DNA from: Coriobacteriaceae bacterium
GTDB lineage: Bacteria; Actinomycetota; Coriobacteriia; Coriobacteriales; Coriobacteriaceae
DNA: 64,000 nt
Direction of reading: 5' to 3'
Assembly: GCA_025992855.1 (NCBI GenBank)
Contig: DAJPGB010000001.1
Coordinates: forward strand, 1,612,001 to 1,676,000
Shown: one piece after another, positions 17,055-25,626 of the stretch
How the letters are laid out: every line of letters begins with the position of its first letter
Position numbering within the stretch: the first letter of the stretch is position 1
Notes under the pieces: model-generated
Told to the model about the DNA's origin: nothing
Seen by the model: the letters and a program-made list of their open reading frames with translations, nothing else
Databases searched by the model: none
Program-made: the position numbers and the translations under genes

Positions 17055-18233
17055 ATGACCGCAGGTCAAAACCGCATACCCGTGAATCTTGACTATGCCG
17101 CCTCGACGCCCATGCGCGCCGAGGCGCTCCTTGTGCAGCGTGAGTACGATGATAGCGAGCTCGCCGGCGTCAACCCCAACTCGCTGCACTCACTTGGCCG
17201 CAAGGCCGCCGCACGCCTGGAAGTCGCCCGTCGCGAGATCGCCCGCAGCTTTGGCGCACGCGTTCGCCCGTCCGAGATCATCCTTACCAACGGCGGCACC
17301 GAGGCCAACCAGCTGGCGCTGCTCGGTCTTGCCGAGGGCGCTCGTCAGCGCGATCGCAAGCGTAACCGTGTGATCGTATCTGCCATCGAGCACGATTCGA
17401 TTCTGGACAACCTGCCGCTGCTTCGTGCCGCCGGCTTTACCGTCGATCTGGTGCAACCCTGCCGCGCGGGCTACGTTGAGCCTGCCACGCTTGTCGAGCT
17501 GCTCGGCGACGACGTGGCGCTCGTAAGCATCATGGCCGCCAACAACGAGACCGGCGTGGTACAACCTATCCGCGAGCTTGCCTCGGCCGCGCATACCGCA
17601 GGCGCCCTGTTCCACACCGATGCCATCCAGGGCTACTTGCATATTCCGCTCGATGTCACCGAGCTGGGCGTCGACGCCATGTCCGTCGCAGCCCACAAGA
17701 TTGGCGGTCCCGTGGCATCTGGCGCACTCTACCTTAAGAGCCGCACGCCGCTGCGCCCGCGCATCTTTGGCGGCGGACAGGAGGCCGGTCGTCGTGCCGG
17801 CACGCAAGACCTGCGAACGCAGCTCGCCTTTGCCGCTGCCGCCTCGTCTCTGACGCCCCATGTGGCTCAGGAGCGCGCGAAGCTGCAAGCCCTTTCCGAC
17901 AAGCTCTACGCCACGCTTACGGCCCACCCGCGCATTCACGCCACCATGGGTGACTACGCGCAAGCCGACCGTCTGCCCGGCATGGTATCGATCTACATTG
18001 ATGGCATGGACTCCGAGGAACTCATCATTAAGCTCGACGCCGCCGGCTTTGAGGTTTCGGCCGGCTCGGCGTGCTCGAGCGGCAGCATGGACCCGAGCCA
18101 TGTTTTAAGCGCGATGGGCATCGGTCGCGAGCAGGCATTGGGCGCACTGCGCATTTCCTTTGACGACCGCGTGAATCCGGACGATCTGGACGAGTTTGCC
18201 CAGACGCTGCTCTCGATCGTAGGCGCCGCATGA
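17055..18233 (+). CDS. Cysteine desulfurase (IscS/NifS family)
   Basis: A 392-aa PLP enzyme releasing sulfur from cysteine. It shows LDYAASTP at the N-terminus, TNGGTEANQLAL, the PLP-lysine motif AAHKIGGP (Lys about 215) and a mobile cysteine loop SAGSACSSGSMDPSH (Cys about 340). The loop sequence places it in the NifS/IscS rather than SufS group. No scaffold or mnmA gene is adjacent, so the acceptor is unclear; the sulfur may serve iron-sulfur clusters or tRNA thiolation. The nif3-like gene overlaps its end by 4 bp (ATGA). Confidence 0.93.
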   Translation: MTAGQNRIPVNLDYAASTPMRAEALLVQREYDDSELAGVNPNSLHSLGRKAAARLEVARREIARSFGARVRPSEIILTNGGTEANQLALLGLAEGARQRDRKRNRVIVSAIEHDSILDNLPLLRAAGFTVDLVQPCRAGYVEPATLVELLGDDVALVSIMAANNETGVVQPIRELASAAHTAGALFHTDAIQGYLHIPLDVTELGVDAMSVAAHKIGGPVASGALYLKSRTPLRPRIFGGGQEAGRRAGTQDLRTQLAFAAAASSLTPHVAQERAKLQALSDKLYATLTAHPRIHATMGDYAQADRLPGMVSIYIDGMDSEELIIKLDAAGFEVSAGSACSSGSMDPSHVLSAMGIGREQALGALRISFDDRVNPDDLDEFAQTLLSIVGAA

Positions 18234-19039
18234 TCGTCGCCGAGCTTGAGCGCGCGCTGCTGGCACGCTATCCCAAGACCAATGCCGAGAGTTGGGACCA
18301 TGTAGGACTTTCCGTCGGCGACCCTGCCGCGGAGATTACCGGTTTTGCCTGCGCACTCGATGCGACCGAAGCCAATGTGCACCGCGCCCAGGAGGCCGGC
18401 GCCAACGTGCTGCTAACGCATCATCCCATCTATATCAAGGCGCCCGAGGCGTTTTGCCCGCCCGGTGCGACGCGCCCCCAATGCAGCGCGGCGCTCTACG
18501 AGGCAGCCCGTTGCGGCGTGAGCATTATCTCGCTCCACACCAACCTGGACCGCTCGCACGAGGCACGTATCTGCCTAAGTAGGCTTTTGGACGCCGCGCC
18601 CGCAAGCTCGTTGGAGCACGTGGACGACCCCGAGGCCTGCGGACTGGGCGTACTCGCGACCCTCCACGACCCCTGCAGCCTGCGCAACCTTGCCGCACGC
18701 GCCGCAGCGGCGTTTGGCAGCGACCCGCGCGTGTGGGGCGAGGCCGATCACCCGTGCCGAACCATCGCAATTTTGGGCGGTTCGCTGGGTGACTTTGGCG
18801 AGCTTGCCATCGCCGCCGGTGCGGATGTCATCGTGACGGGCGAGGCGGGCTACCACGCGGCACAGGACCTCACTCTGCGCGGTCTGCCGGTGATCTTGCT
18901 CGGCCACGACCGCTCCGAGGAGCCGTTCGTTGATATATTGATGAACTCTGCAGTTGACGCCGGAGTTGACCCCCGTCATGCGATTAAAATACTGAACCCT
19001 TGCCAATGGTGGACTGTGACAAAAGGAGAGAACTTATGA
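18230..19039 (+). CDS. Nif3-like dinuclear metal centre protein
   Basis: A 269-aa member of the NIF3/DUF34 family, whose hexamers carry a two-metal site; the cellular function is not settled, with GTP cyclohydrolase-like and metal-insertion roles proposed. The motifs ESWDHVGL, LTHHPIYIK and HTNLDRS carry the His/Asp ligands, and GEAGYHAAQDL near the C-terminus supplies the rest. It overlaps the cysteine desulfurase upstream and the zinc-ribbon gene downstream, the latter a common partner of nif3. Confidence 0.92.
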   Translation: MIVAELERALLARYPKTNAESWDHVGLSVGDPAAEITGFACALDATEANVHRAQEAGANVLLTHHPIYIKAPEAFCPPGATRPQCSAALYEAARCGVSIISLHTNLDRSHEARICLSRLLDAAPASSLEHVDDPEACGLGVLATLHDPCSLRNLAARAAAAFGSDPRVWGEADHPCRTIAILGGSLGDFGELAIAAGADVIVTGEAGYHAAQDLTLRGLPVILLGHDRSEEPFVDILMNSAVDAGVDPRHAIKILNPCQWWTVTKGENL

Positions 19040-19755
19040 GCGCCGGCGCTACGCTACTCAAGCTGCAACAGATCGATTTGGAGCTCGCCCGCAACAAGAG
19101 CGAACTTGCCAATATGCCGGAGCTCAAGGAGCTCGCTTCCAAGCGCAAGACCTATGTAAAGCTCAAGGCCGAAATGACCAAGCTCTACGCTCAGCGCAAG
19201 GACCTGGATATTGAGCTCGACGATCTCAACACCACCGAGATTCAGACCAACAACGCCATCGAGGCTGCCAAGAAGCGCCATGTCGACGGCTCCGACTACC
19301 GCGAGGTTCAGGACCTAGAGAACGAGCTCGCCACCCTGGCCAAGCGTCTGGACAAGATCGAGCACACCCGCAAGGACGTCGTCGTCGCCCACAAGGAGGC
19401 GCTCGACCGCGAGGCTCGCGCGCAGGCCATCATCGCCAAGTTCGAGGAGGGCGTGAAGGCCGATACCAAGGCCGCCCGCGCCAAGGCTGCCGACCTGCAG
19501 GCTCAGATCGAAGCCGCCACTAAGGAGCGCACCGCGCTTGCCGCCACGCTGCCGACCGACGTGCTCACCGACTACGAGCGTCTGCTGAAGCAGTTCCGCG
19601 GCCTGGCCGTCGAGACCATCCAGGGCAACATTCCCACGGTCTGCCACACCGCGCTGCAGGCATCGTCCATGAGCGACCTCAACCACGACGGCAGCGAGAT
19701 TACGCACTGCCCGTACTGCCACCGCCTCCTGGTACTCCCGAGCAAGGAAGCCTAG
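19036..19755 (+). CDS. Coiled-coil protein with C-terminal zinc-ribbon
   Basis: A 239-aa protein of the CdsZ/zf-RING_7 type: a long coiled coil (about residues 10-190) followed by a C-terminal zinc-ribbon with CPYCHRLLVLP. The first knuckle, usually CxxC, reads VCHTAL here, so one expected cysteine is replaced and metal binding may use His. The ATG at 19036 overlaps the nif3 stop (ATGA) behind AAAAGGAGAG. Family function is unknown; it is persistently encoded after nif3. Confidence 0.87.
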   Translation: MSAGATLLKLQQIDLELARNKSELANMPELKELASKRKTYVKLKAEMTKLYAQRKDLDIELDDLNTTEIQTNNAIEAAKKRHVDGSDYREVQDLENELATLAKRLDKIEHTRKDVVVAHKEALDREARAQAIIAKFEEGVKADTKAARAKAADLQAQIEAATKERTALAATLPTDVLTDYERLLKQFRGLAVETIQGNIPTVCHTALQASSMSDLNHDGSEITHCPYCHRLLVLPSKEA

Positions 19756-19757
19756 CG

Positions 19758-20972
19758 ATGACGGCGGCATCCAACAATTCAATGCAACTTGAGGGAAAAA
19801 CGATCCTGCTGGGCATTACCGGCGGGATCGCCGCCTATAAGTCGTGCAATATCGTGCGCCAGCTCCAAAAGCGCGGCGCGCGCGTCAAGGTCGTTATGAG
19901 CGAGCATGCCACCGAGTTTGTCGGCCCGCTCACCTTCCGTGCGCTCACCAACGAGCCCGTCGCCGTAGGCCTGTTCGACGACCCCTCCGACCCCATCCAT
20001 CACATTTCGCTGGCGCAAGAGCCCGATCTGGTGGTCGTGGCGCCCGCGACGGCCAATATCATCGCCAAGATGGCCAACGGCATCGCCGACGACCTCATCT
20101 CCACCACGCTACTTGCGACGCCGCGACCCATCGCGATCGCACCCGCTATGAACAACGGCATGTGGAAGGCGCCGGCGACACAGGCCAACATGTCCACGCT
20201 GCGCGAGCGCGGTGTCCATGTGGTGGGACCCGGCAGCGGCTACCTTGCCTGCGGCGACGTGGACACGGGACGCATGAGCGAGCCCGAGGACATCGTCGAG
20301 GCTGTCTGCGAGGTGCTCAACCCCGCGCCTCAGGACCTGGCAGGTAAGCGCATCGTGATTACCGCCGGCCCCACGCACGAGCCGATCGATCCCGTGCGCT
20401 TTATTGGCAACCGGTCGTCGGGCAAGATGGGCATCGCCCTGGCGGGGGAGGCCACTCGCCGCGGTGCCGCCGTCACGCTCGTGCTGGGACCGACATCGCT
20501 TGATGTTCCCCGCGGCGTGGAGTGCGTGCGTGTGCAAACCGCCACAGAGATGCTGCAGGCGGCTCTGAGCGCCTTTCAGACGGCCGATGCGGCCATTTGT
20601 GCGGCTGCCGTCGCTGACTACACACCCGCCGCTCCAGCCGACCATAAACTCAAAAAATCCAACGAGCGTTTGGATCGCATTGAACTGGTCGAGACCGTTG
20701 ACATCTTGGCCGAGCTTTCGCGTCAAAAGGGAGTGCGGCGCGTAATCGGCTTTGCGGCCGAGACCGATAACGTCGTGGAGTACGCGCAGCGTAAGCTCGC
20801 CCGCAAGGGTTGTGATGCCATTATCGCTAACGATGTCTCACGCGCCGATTCGGGCTTTGGAACCGACACTAACAAGGCCTGGATCGTAAGCACAACGGGC
20901 ACGCAAGAACTTCCCGTGCTAACAAAACCCCAGCTCGCAGATACAATTTTGAACTTGCTTCAAAATTTATAA
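19758..20972 (+). CDS. coaBC: Bifunctional CoaBC (PPC synthetase / PPC decarboxylase)
   Basis: A 404-aa enzyme performing two steps of coenzyme A synthesis. The N-terminal CoaC part has LGITGGIAAYK, the active-site His in HHISLA, PAMNNGMW and the cysteine-containing ACGDVDTGRM. The C-terminal CoaB part has TAGPTHEPIDPVR and the Lys of NKAWIV. It ends the plus-strand operon; tRNA-Pro follows with its own promoter. Confidence 0.96.
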   Translation: MTAASNNSMQLEGKTILLGITGGIAAYKSCNIVRQLQKRGARVKVVMSEHATEFVGPLTFRALTNEPVAVGLFDDPSDPIHHISLAQEPDLVVVAPATANIIAKMANGIADDLISTTLLATPRPIAIAPAMNNGMWKAPATQANMSTLRERGVHVVGPGSGYLACGDVDTGRMSEPEDIVEAVCEVLNPAPQDLAGKRIVITAGPTHEPIDPVRFIGNRSSGKMGIALAGEATRRGAAVTLVLGPTSLDVPRGVECVRVQTATEMLQAALSAFQTADAAICAAAVADYTPAAPADHKLKKSNERLDRIELVETVDILAELSRQKGVRRVIGFAAETDNVVEYAQRKLARKGCDAIIANDVSRADSGFGTDTNKAWIVSTTGTQELPVLTKPQLADTILNLLQNL

Positions 20973-20980
20973 AAAAGTTC

Positions 20981-21010
20981 TTGCACAAGTCTAAAGTTTC
21001 GGGTTAATAT
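20981..21010 (+). promoter_or_regulatory. Promoter of tRNA-Pro
   Basis: TTGCAC (20981-20986) is followed after 18 bp by TAATAT (21005-21010). The preceding AAAAAGTTC block is shared with the tRNA-Val promoter. Confidence 0.55.
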
Positions 21011-21052
21011 ACTCCCTGTTGCGAGCGAGAGCAGAGCAACAAACAAAAGCTT

Positions 21053-21129
<77 letters not shown>

Positions 21130-21137
21130 GAAGTTTC

Positions 21138-21170
21138 AGGTCAGGCACCTAGTGCCTGACCTTTTTTGTT
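21138..21170 (+). terminator. Intrinsic terminator of tRNA-Pro
   Basis: AGGTCAGGCAC (21138-21148) pairs perfectly with GTGCCTGACCT (21152-21162) around a 3-nt loop and is followed by a T-rich run. Confidence 0.92.
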
Positions 21171-21734
21171 TTAAGCAATTGCTTAATTTTCAGTAAGCAA
21201 CAGGGTGCCAGAAATCTACCTGCGCGATAATCGCCTTTTGCGGCTACTTGCGCGTTTTGCACACGCTTGAGCCGATTTATTAACGCGATATGAATCTACA
21301 TACGCGTAGCTGGTATGCAGCCGAGTACGGGCTGTATTTATCACGGCGATTAACACAGATATAGCGACTAAAACGGACAAGCGTGTCGCTGTATTTATTC
21401 CAGCAGTTCGCTTGATCGGTGGACAAGTGGGCTGTTGCAACGAAACGCCAAGCAGGATGGGCTCTATACGAGGACGCCGCAGGGTAATGGCGGGGGAGTG
21501 CGGCGGGCGCTCTGAGAGCCGCTGTGTGACCCCATGTCTCCTTAACTCGATAATTTGTGTTTCAAGCCACGAATCGGTCGAGCAATTGCCAAAAGAACGG
21601 CCCATGCAGGATTGCACGAGCCTTACATCAGATCAAATTTGAGCTAGAAGCACCAAGCGGGGCAGACGCAACACCATCTCGTCGCGGCCTCGACGAGCGA
21701 CATATCGCAGTCGAGGTAGACATCGAGGAAGTCG
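21171..21734. other. Gene-free stretch between tRNA-Pro and the G+C-rich island
   Basis: I see no credible gene in these ~560 bp; open frames here lack ribosome binding sites and recognisable protein sequence. It starts with a perfect 16-bp palindrome TTAAGCAATTGCTTAA (21171-21186). Three CTACxTxCGCG words occur at 21216, 21244 and 21296. Base composition is mixed and lower in G+C than the island that follows, so this may be island-boundary DNA. Confidence 0.5.
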
Positions 21735-23171
21735 TCAGATCCCGCACAGGGGGACCGCGATGGTGACCACCGCGCCGCCCGAGGGGCTGTTGGCGAGCGA
21801 GACGGAGCCCCCGTGGGCGCTCGCGGCCTCGGAGGCGACGTGGAGGCCGAGCCCGTAGTGGCGGCCTCCGTCGCGCGAGGAGCGGGACGAGTCGTCTGTG
21901 AAGAGGCGCTCGCAGCCGCGTTCGAGGGCGGCGGGAGAGAAGCCCGGTCCGTCGTCGGCCACCTCGATGACGAGGTGTCCGCCCGCGACGTCGCAGGAGA
22001 CCGCCACGCGCGAGCGCGCGTGCTCGGCGGCGTTGGCCACGAGGTTCGCGGCGGCTCGCGCCAGGGCGGTTCGGTCGAGCGGGGCCTCGGGCGCGCCCGC
22101 GACAGCGGGGCCCGTGGCCGCGTCGAGCGTCACACCTCGCGCCCGGGCGATCTGGGCGGCCTCGGCGAGGACCTGTTCGCAGAGCTCGGCCGGCCGCATG
22201 GGGGCCCTCTCCGCCCCGCCGGACCCGCGCGAGGCCTCGATGAGCAGGCGCACGTAGCCGTCGAGCCTTTCGACACCGCCGGCTATGTCGCGCGCGGCGG
22301 CCGCGAGGTCGGCGTCTTTCTCGTCTTCCAGCTCCTCCGCCACGAAGTCGGCGTTGGCGCGCAGCACGGTGAGCGGCGTCTTGAGGTCGTGGGCGAGCGA
22401 CGCCATCTGCTCGCGCTGCCCCCGCTCCGCGGCCCAGCGGGCCTCGAGCGACTCGGCGAGGGAAGCCCGCATGGCGTCCATCGCGGCGAGGACGTCGTTC
22501 ACCTCACGCACGTTGGTGCTGCCGACCGCGAAGTCGAGCTCCCCCGCGCCGACGCGCCCCGCCGCCTCCGCGAGCGGCGCCATCTTGCGCGAGATCACGC
22601 GGCTCGCACGGCGCGCCACGAGCGCGAGCGCGAGCGCGCTTCCCACAGCGGCACCGACGAGCATGAGGTTCTGCGGGTTGGGAAGCAGGCTGGCGAGATC
22701 GCGCGAGACCCACTGCGGCAGGTACTCGCTGACGAGTGCGCAGGCCCCGCCGCCCTTGAGCGGGAACGCAGCGTAGGTGAGGCCCGAGCCCCCGCCCTCG
22801 ATCTCCACTGTGCCCGGATCCGCGGCGAGTGCCGCACGGGCCATTTCCGTCGCGTCCTCGAGCCGCGTGCCATCGAGGTCTGTCATCAGCACGTATCCGT
22901 CCTTATTCAGGATGAGGTAGCGGTACGCCGTCGGCACGTCCTGCTGTCCGCAGACGCCGTCGCGTGCCAGGCCCTCCGCGACCTCGCGCACATTGGCCGG
23001 CCCCCAGCTTGCCTCGTAGACGAAGCCCGCGTTGATCGCCACGGAGAGTACCATGAACGAGGCGAGCCACGCCGTGGCGACAGCCGCGAACGCGTAGGCG
23101 AAGTAGCGCGCGATGACGAAGGAGAGCGGCATGCCCCCGCGACCTCGCGCCCCGGTCCTTAGAGCTGCCAC
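21735..23171 (-). CDS. Sensor histidine kinase of a lantibiotic-immunity-like module
   Basis: A 478-aa membrane kinase. Two transmembrane segments (about 20-45 and 170-190) flank an extracellular sensor region with several Cys, then HAMP-like linker, DHp helix with the phosphorylatable His in LAHDLKTPL (about residue 258), and an ATPase domain with N box NLVANAAEHA and G boxes DDGPGFS and GLGLHVA. The DLKTPLT-type H box is typical of kinases near lantibiotic-immunity ABC transporters. I used the GTG at 23171, which overlaps the response-regulator stop by 13 bp; an ATG 13 codons later is possible. Very high G+C. Confidence 0.9.
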   Translation of the reverse strand: MAALRTGARGRGGMPLSFVIARYFAYAFAAVATAWLASFMVLSVAINAGFVYEASWGPANVREVAEGLARDGVCGQQDVPTAYRYLILNKDGYVLMTDLDGTRLEDATEMARAALAADPGTVEIEGGGSGLTYAAFPLKGGGACALVSEYLPQWVSRDLASLLPNPQNLMLVGAAVGSALALALVARRASRVISRKMAPLAEAAGRVGAGELDFAVGSTNVREVNDVLAAMDAMRASLAESLEARWAAERGQREQMASLAHDLKTPLTVLRANADFVAEELEDEKDADLAAAARDIAGGVERLDGYVRLLIEASRGSGGAERAPMRPAELCEQVLAEAAQIARARGVTLDAATGPAVAGAPEAPLDRTALARAAANLVANAAEHARSRVAVSCDVAGGHLVIEVADDGPGFSPAALERGCERLFTDDSSRSSRDGGRHYGLGLHVASEAASAHGGSVSLANSPSGGAVVTIAVPLCGI

Positions 23172-23821
23172 TTGTACCCCATCCCCCAGACGGTCGCGAT
23201 CGGATCGGCGCCGGCCTCGGAGAGTTTCCTCCGGGCGCGGCTGACCTGCATGGATATGGCCGCGTCGTCGGCGTCGCTCTCCCAGCCGAGCACCGCCTCG
23301 CGGATCTGCGCGCGGCTCATGACCTGCCCAGGGTGGCGCGCGAGGTACTCGCAGATGGCGTACTCGGTGGGCGTGAGCAGCACGGTCTCGCCACCCACGG
23401 CGAGGTCGCGCGCCCCGAGGTCGATCCGCACCTCCCCGAAGGAGAGGGCGTGCGAGCGCGGCCGGCGCTCACGGCGTAGATGGGCCGCGACCTTGGCGCG
23501 CAGTTCCGCGGCCCCGAAGGGCTTGCGGACGTAGTCGTCGGCGCCCAGGCCGTAGCCGGCCACGGCATCCTCCTCGGCCACGCGCGCGGTCAGGAAGACG
23601 ATGGGCCCGTCGAAGTCCGGGCGGATCTGCCGCACGAGCTCGAAGCCGTCGAGCCCCGGCATCATGACGTCGCAGAGCACGAGGTCGAAGCGCGAGAGGT
23701 CCATCCCCGGGACCGCCGTCGGGTCCGCCGCCCTGACGACCTCATGGCCGTCGCGGCCGAGGACGCGCGCGAGCGCGTCGAGGATCGCCCGTTCATCATC
23801 CACTGCCAGTATCCTCGCCAT
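23159..23821 (-). CDS. OmpR-family response regulator
   Basis: A 220-aa regulator with a receiver domain (acidic pair D8-D9, phospho-acceptor D51 in VLCDVMMPG, Lys in YVRKPFGAAEL) and a C-terminal winged-helix DNA-binding domain (LLTPTEYAICEYLARHPGQV, ending in VWGMGYKW). Its pairing with the downstream kinase, overlapping by 13 bp, marks a two-component system. The likely targets are the ABC transporter genes upstream in the same unit. It starts about 45 bp after the small membrane peptide gene. Confidence 0.94.
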   Translation of the reverse strand: MARILAVDDERAILDALARVLGRDGHEVVRAADPTAVPGMDLSRFDLVLCDVMMPGLDGFELVRQIRPDFDGPIVFLTARVAEEDAVAGYGLGADDYVRKPFGAAELRAKVAAHLRRERRPRSHALSFGEVRIDLGARDLAVGGETVLLTPTEYAICEYLARHPGQVMSRAQIREAVLGWESDADDAAISMQVSRARRKLSEAGADPIATVWGMGYKWQL

Positions 23822-23866
23822 GTTCGACCTCCTGAAACTCTCGTCGGAATTGTACTAGCGCCGCGC

Positions 23867-24049
23867 TCAGCGGTCCAGAGCCCCGCGCGCAGCCGCGGGC
23901 GCCAACATGACGATCTCAGGGTTGGGCAGCACGCAGTCGGCGATCGAGCGCAGCGCCGAACCCCAGCCGGCGTCGAGCAGGGCATTCCCGCCCAGGACAA
24001 ACGCTGCGGAGAGGGGGACGAGCACGGCGGCGAGCGGCTTCCTATGCAT
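23867..24049 (-). CDS. Small 60-aa membrane or exported peptide
   Basis: ATG at 24049 overlaps the permease stop codon by 8 bp, so translation is probably coupled. The sequence begins MHRKPLAAVLVPLSAAFVLG, a positively charged start plus one hydrophobic helix, then an amphipathic stretch with one Cys. No family is recognised. Its place between an immunity-type permease and the two-component genes invites comparison with small accessory immunity peptides, but the sequence shows no lipobox. It could instead be a decayed permease fragment. Confidence 0.5.
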   Translation of the reverse strand: MHRKPLAAVLVPLSAAFVLGGNALLDAGWGSALRSIADCVLPNPEIVMLAPAAARGALDR

Positions 24050-24856
24050 CTGCCCTCCCGTCCTCGAAGCGGCAGAACCAGGCGAGAAGGACGGCGGCGG
24101 CTGCCAGGGTGAGCACGAGGCCAGCGAGCGCAGTCGTGAGGAGTGGGCCCGCCGCGCGTACGGCGTCGATGAAGGCCTCCACCCCGAGCGACCCCAAGCG
24201 CGCGGGCCAGGCGAGCGGCACCCAGCTCAGGGGCGTCGCCAGGGCACCGGTGAGCTCGCCGGTCATGAGACCGTGCGCAAGTCCGCCCACCGAGAAGAAC
24301 GCGAGGAGCATCCCCGCCGCGCCGGCGCCGATGACGGCGTTGCGGCCGAGGCGCAGGGCCACGCCGAGCCCCAGCGCGTAGAGGGGCAGGCTGCCCAGCA
24401 CGATGCCCGCCCAGGCGGCCGCAAGCGGAGTGGGCCCGAGCGGCAGGCGCCCGGCGACGGCGAGCACGGCCCCGAACACGCCGAGCGCCACGGCCAGCGC
24501 GCCCGCGCCGAGCGCCGCAAGGGCGAGCAGCTTCGCCGCGACGGCGCGCCCGCGCGAGGGGACCGCCGTGAGGTTGGCGAGGCGCCCGGCAGCGCGCTCC
24601 TCGTCCACAGCGAGCCCGCAGACGATGGCGGACATGAGGGCATGAGAGCGCCGAGGAGCTGGGCGTAGGCGTCCGCGCCCAGCGCCGGGTCCCATCGGGT
24701 TACGGAGAAGTACTCGCCGCAGGCAAGACCGGCTGCCAAGCCGCAGACGAGGTGTACCGCCGTGAGCGGGGAGCGCGCCAGGCGCAGGGCCTCGGAGAGC
24801 AGGGCCCGCGGGAGAGTCATGCGCGGCATCGGGTCGGAGAGTCGTGTCATGGCCAT
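24042..24856 (-). pseudogene. Lantibiotic-immunity ABC permease (MutG/EpiG type), frameshifted
   Basis: The ATG at 24856 overlaps the stop of the upstream permease (TGATG). The N-terminal part (about 72 residues, with MTRLSDPMPRMTLPRALL and a first membrane helix) runs in one frame up to the G run at 24638-24640. The continuation starting LMSAIVCGLAVDEERAAG, with five more hydrophobic helices, lies in another frame. Restoring one C on the coding strand would give ALMPLMSAIV and an intact protein of about 271 aa. Either the gene is broken, the run is slippery, or the assembly has an error. The DEERAAG motif followed by a multi-helix permease matches the family. Confidence 0.8.
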
Positions 24857-25626
24857 CACCTCTCCTCGGAGCGCGCGAACCAGGCCGCGCCCGCCGCCGT
24901 GAGCGCGGCGAACGCGAGCGCGCAGACCGCAAGGCCCGCCAGTGTGAGCATGCCGTCCGACGCGAGCGCCTCGCCGAGCGCCATGTCCGCCGCGAGCGGC
25001 TCGCCGCTCGGCAGCACGGGGATGAAGCTCGTGGGGATGACCATGTTCGCCGACGGCGGAAAGAGCTGCGGCAGCGGCACCAACGACCAGGCGAACCCAC
25101 CTACGAGTTGCGCGGCGAGCGGGCAGAAGATGCCCGCGAGCATGCCGAGCCGCGCCGTGAGGAAGAGCCCTGCGGGGATCATCCACGCCGCGGTCACCGT
25201 GTTGGCGAGCGCGCAGAGGAGCATCGTGAGCGTGCCCGCGGCCGTGAGGCCCTGCGAGGAGAACGCCGATCCCGCGAGGTAGATGCCGAAGACCACGAGG
25301 TTCGAGAGCGTGCAGAGCGCGAGGCACCAGAGCGCCTTGGCCCACCAGGCGCGCCCGAGCGGGAAGCCCAGGCCCAGAAGCCCCCGCATCCGCGTGCGAG
25401 CATCAGCCCGCGCGACGCACGCCACCACGAGCGAGAGACACACGGGCAGGAAGAGCGCGTACCAGTAGTTCCACGCGCTGAAGATCTGCACGCCCCGGTA
25501 GGGTATCGCGCCGAGCAGCGGCATCGGCAGCGCCATGAGCACGGCCAGGCGGACCGGTGCCGCGTGGCGCGACTTCAGGGCCTCGGCGCGCAGGGCCGCG
25601 AACAGGCCGCCTTTCTCGCCCGTCAT
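24856..25626 (-). CDS. Lantibiotic-immunity ABC permease (MutE/EpiE type)
   Basis: A 256-aa permease with six hydrophobic segments. The N-terminus (LRAEALKSRHAAPVRLAVL) and the FSAWNYWYALFLPVCLSL segment after the first helix fit ABC-2 type immunity permeases that, with the ATPase, expel lantibiotics from the membrane. It overlaps the ATPase gene by 4 bp and the second permease by 1 bp, so the three subunits are made together. Very high G+C. Confidence 0.87.
   Translation of the reverse strand: MTGEKGGLFAALRAEALKSRHAAPVRLAVLMALPMPLLGAIPYRGVQIFSAWNYWYALFLPVCLSLVVACVARADARTRMRGLLGLGFPLGRAWWAKALWCLALCTLSNLVVFGIYLAGSAFSSQGLTAAGTLTMLLCALANTVTAAWMIPAGLFLTARLGMLAGIFCPLAAQLVGGFAWSLVPLPQLFPPSANMVIPTSFIPVLPSGEPLAADMALGEALASDGMLTLAGLAVCALAFAALTAAGAAWFARSEER

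Noticed and set aside
21216..21617. A 133-codon minus-strand open frame downstream of tRNA-Pro
   Set aside because: No ribosome binding site, no recognisable motif and an unusual composition; it overlaps the repeated CTAC words and is best treated as non-coding.
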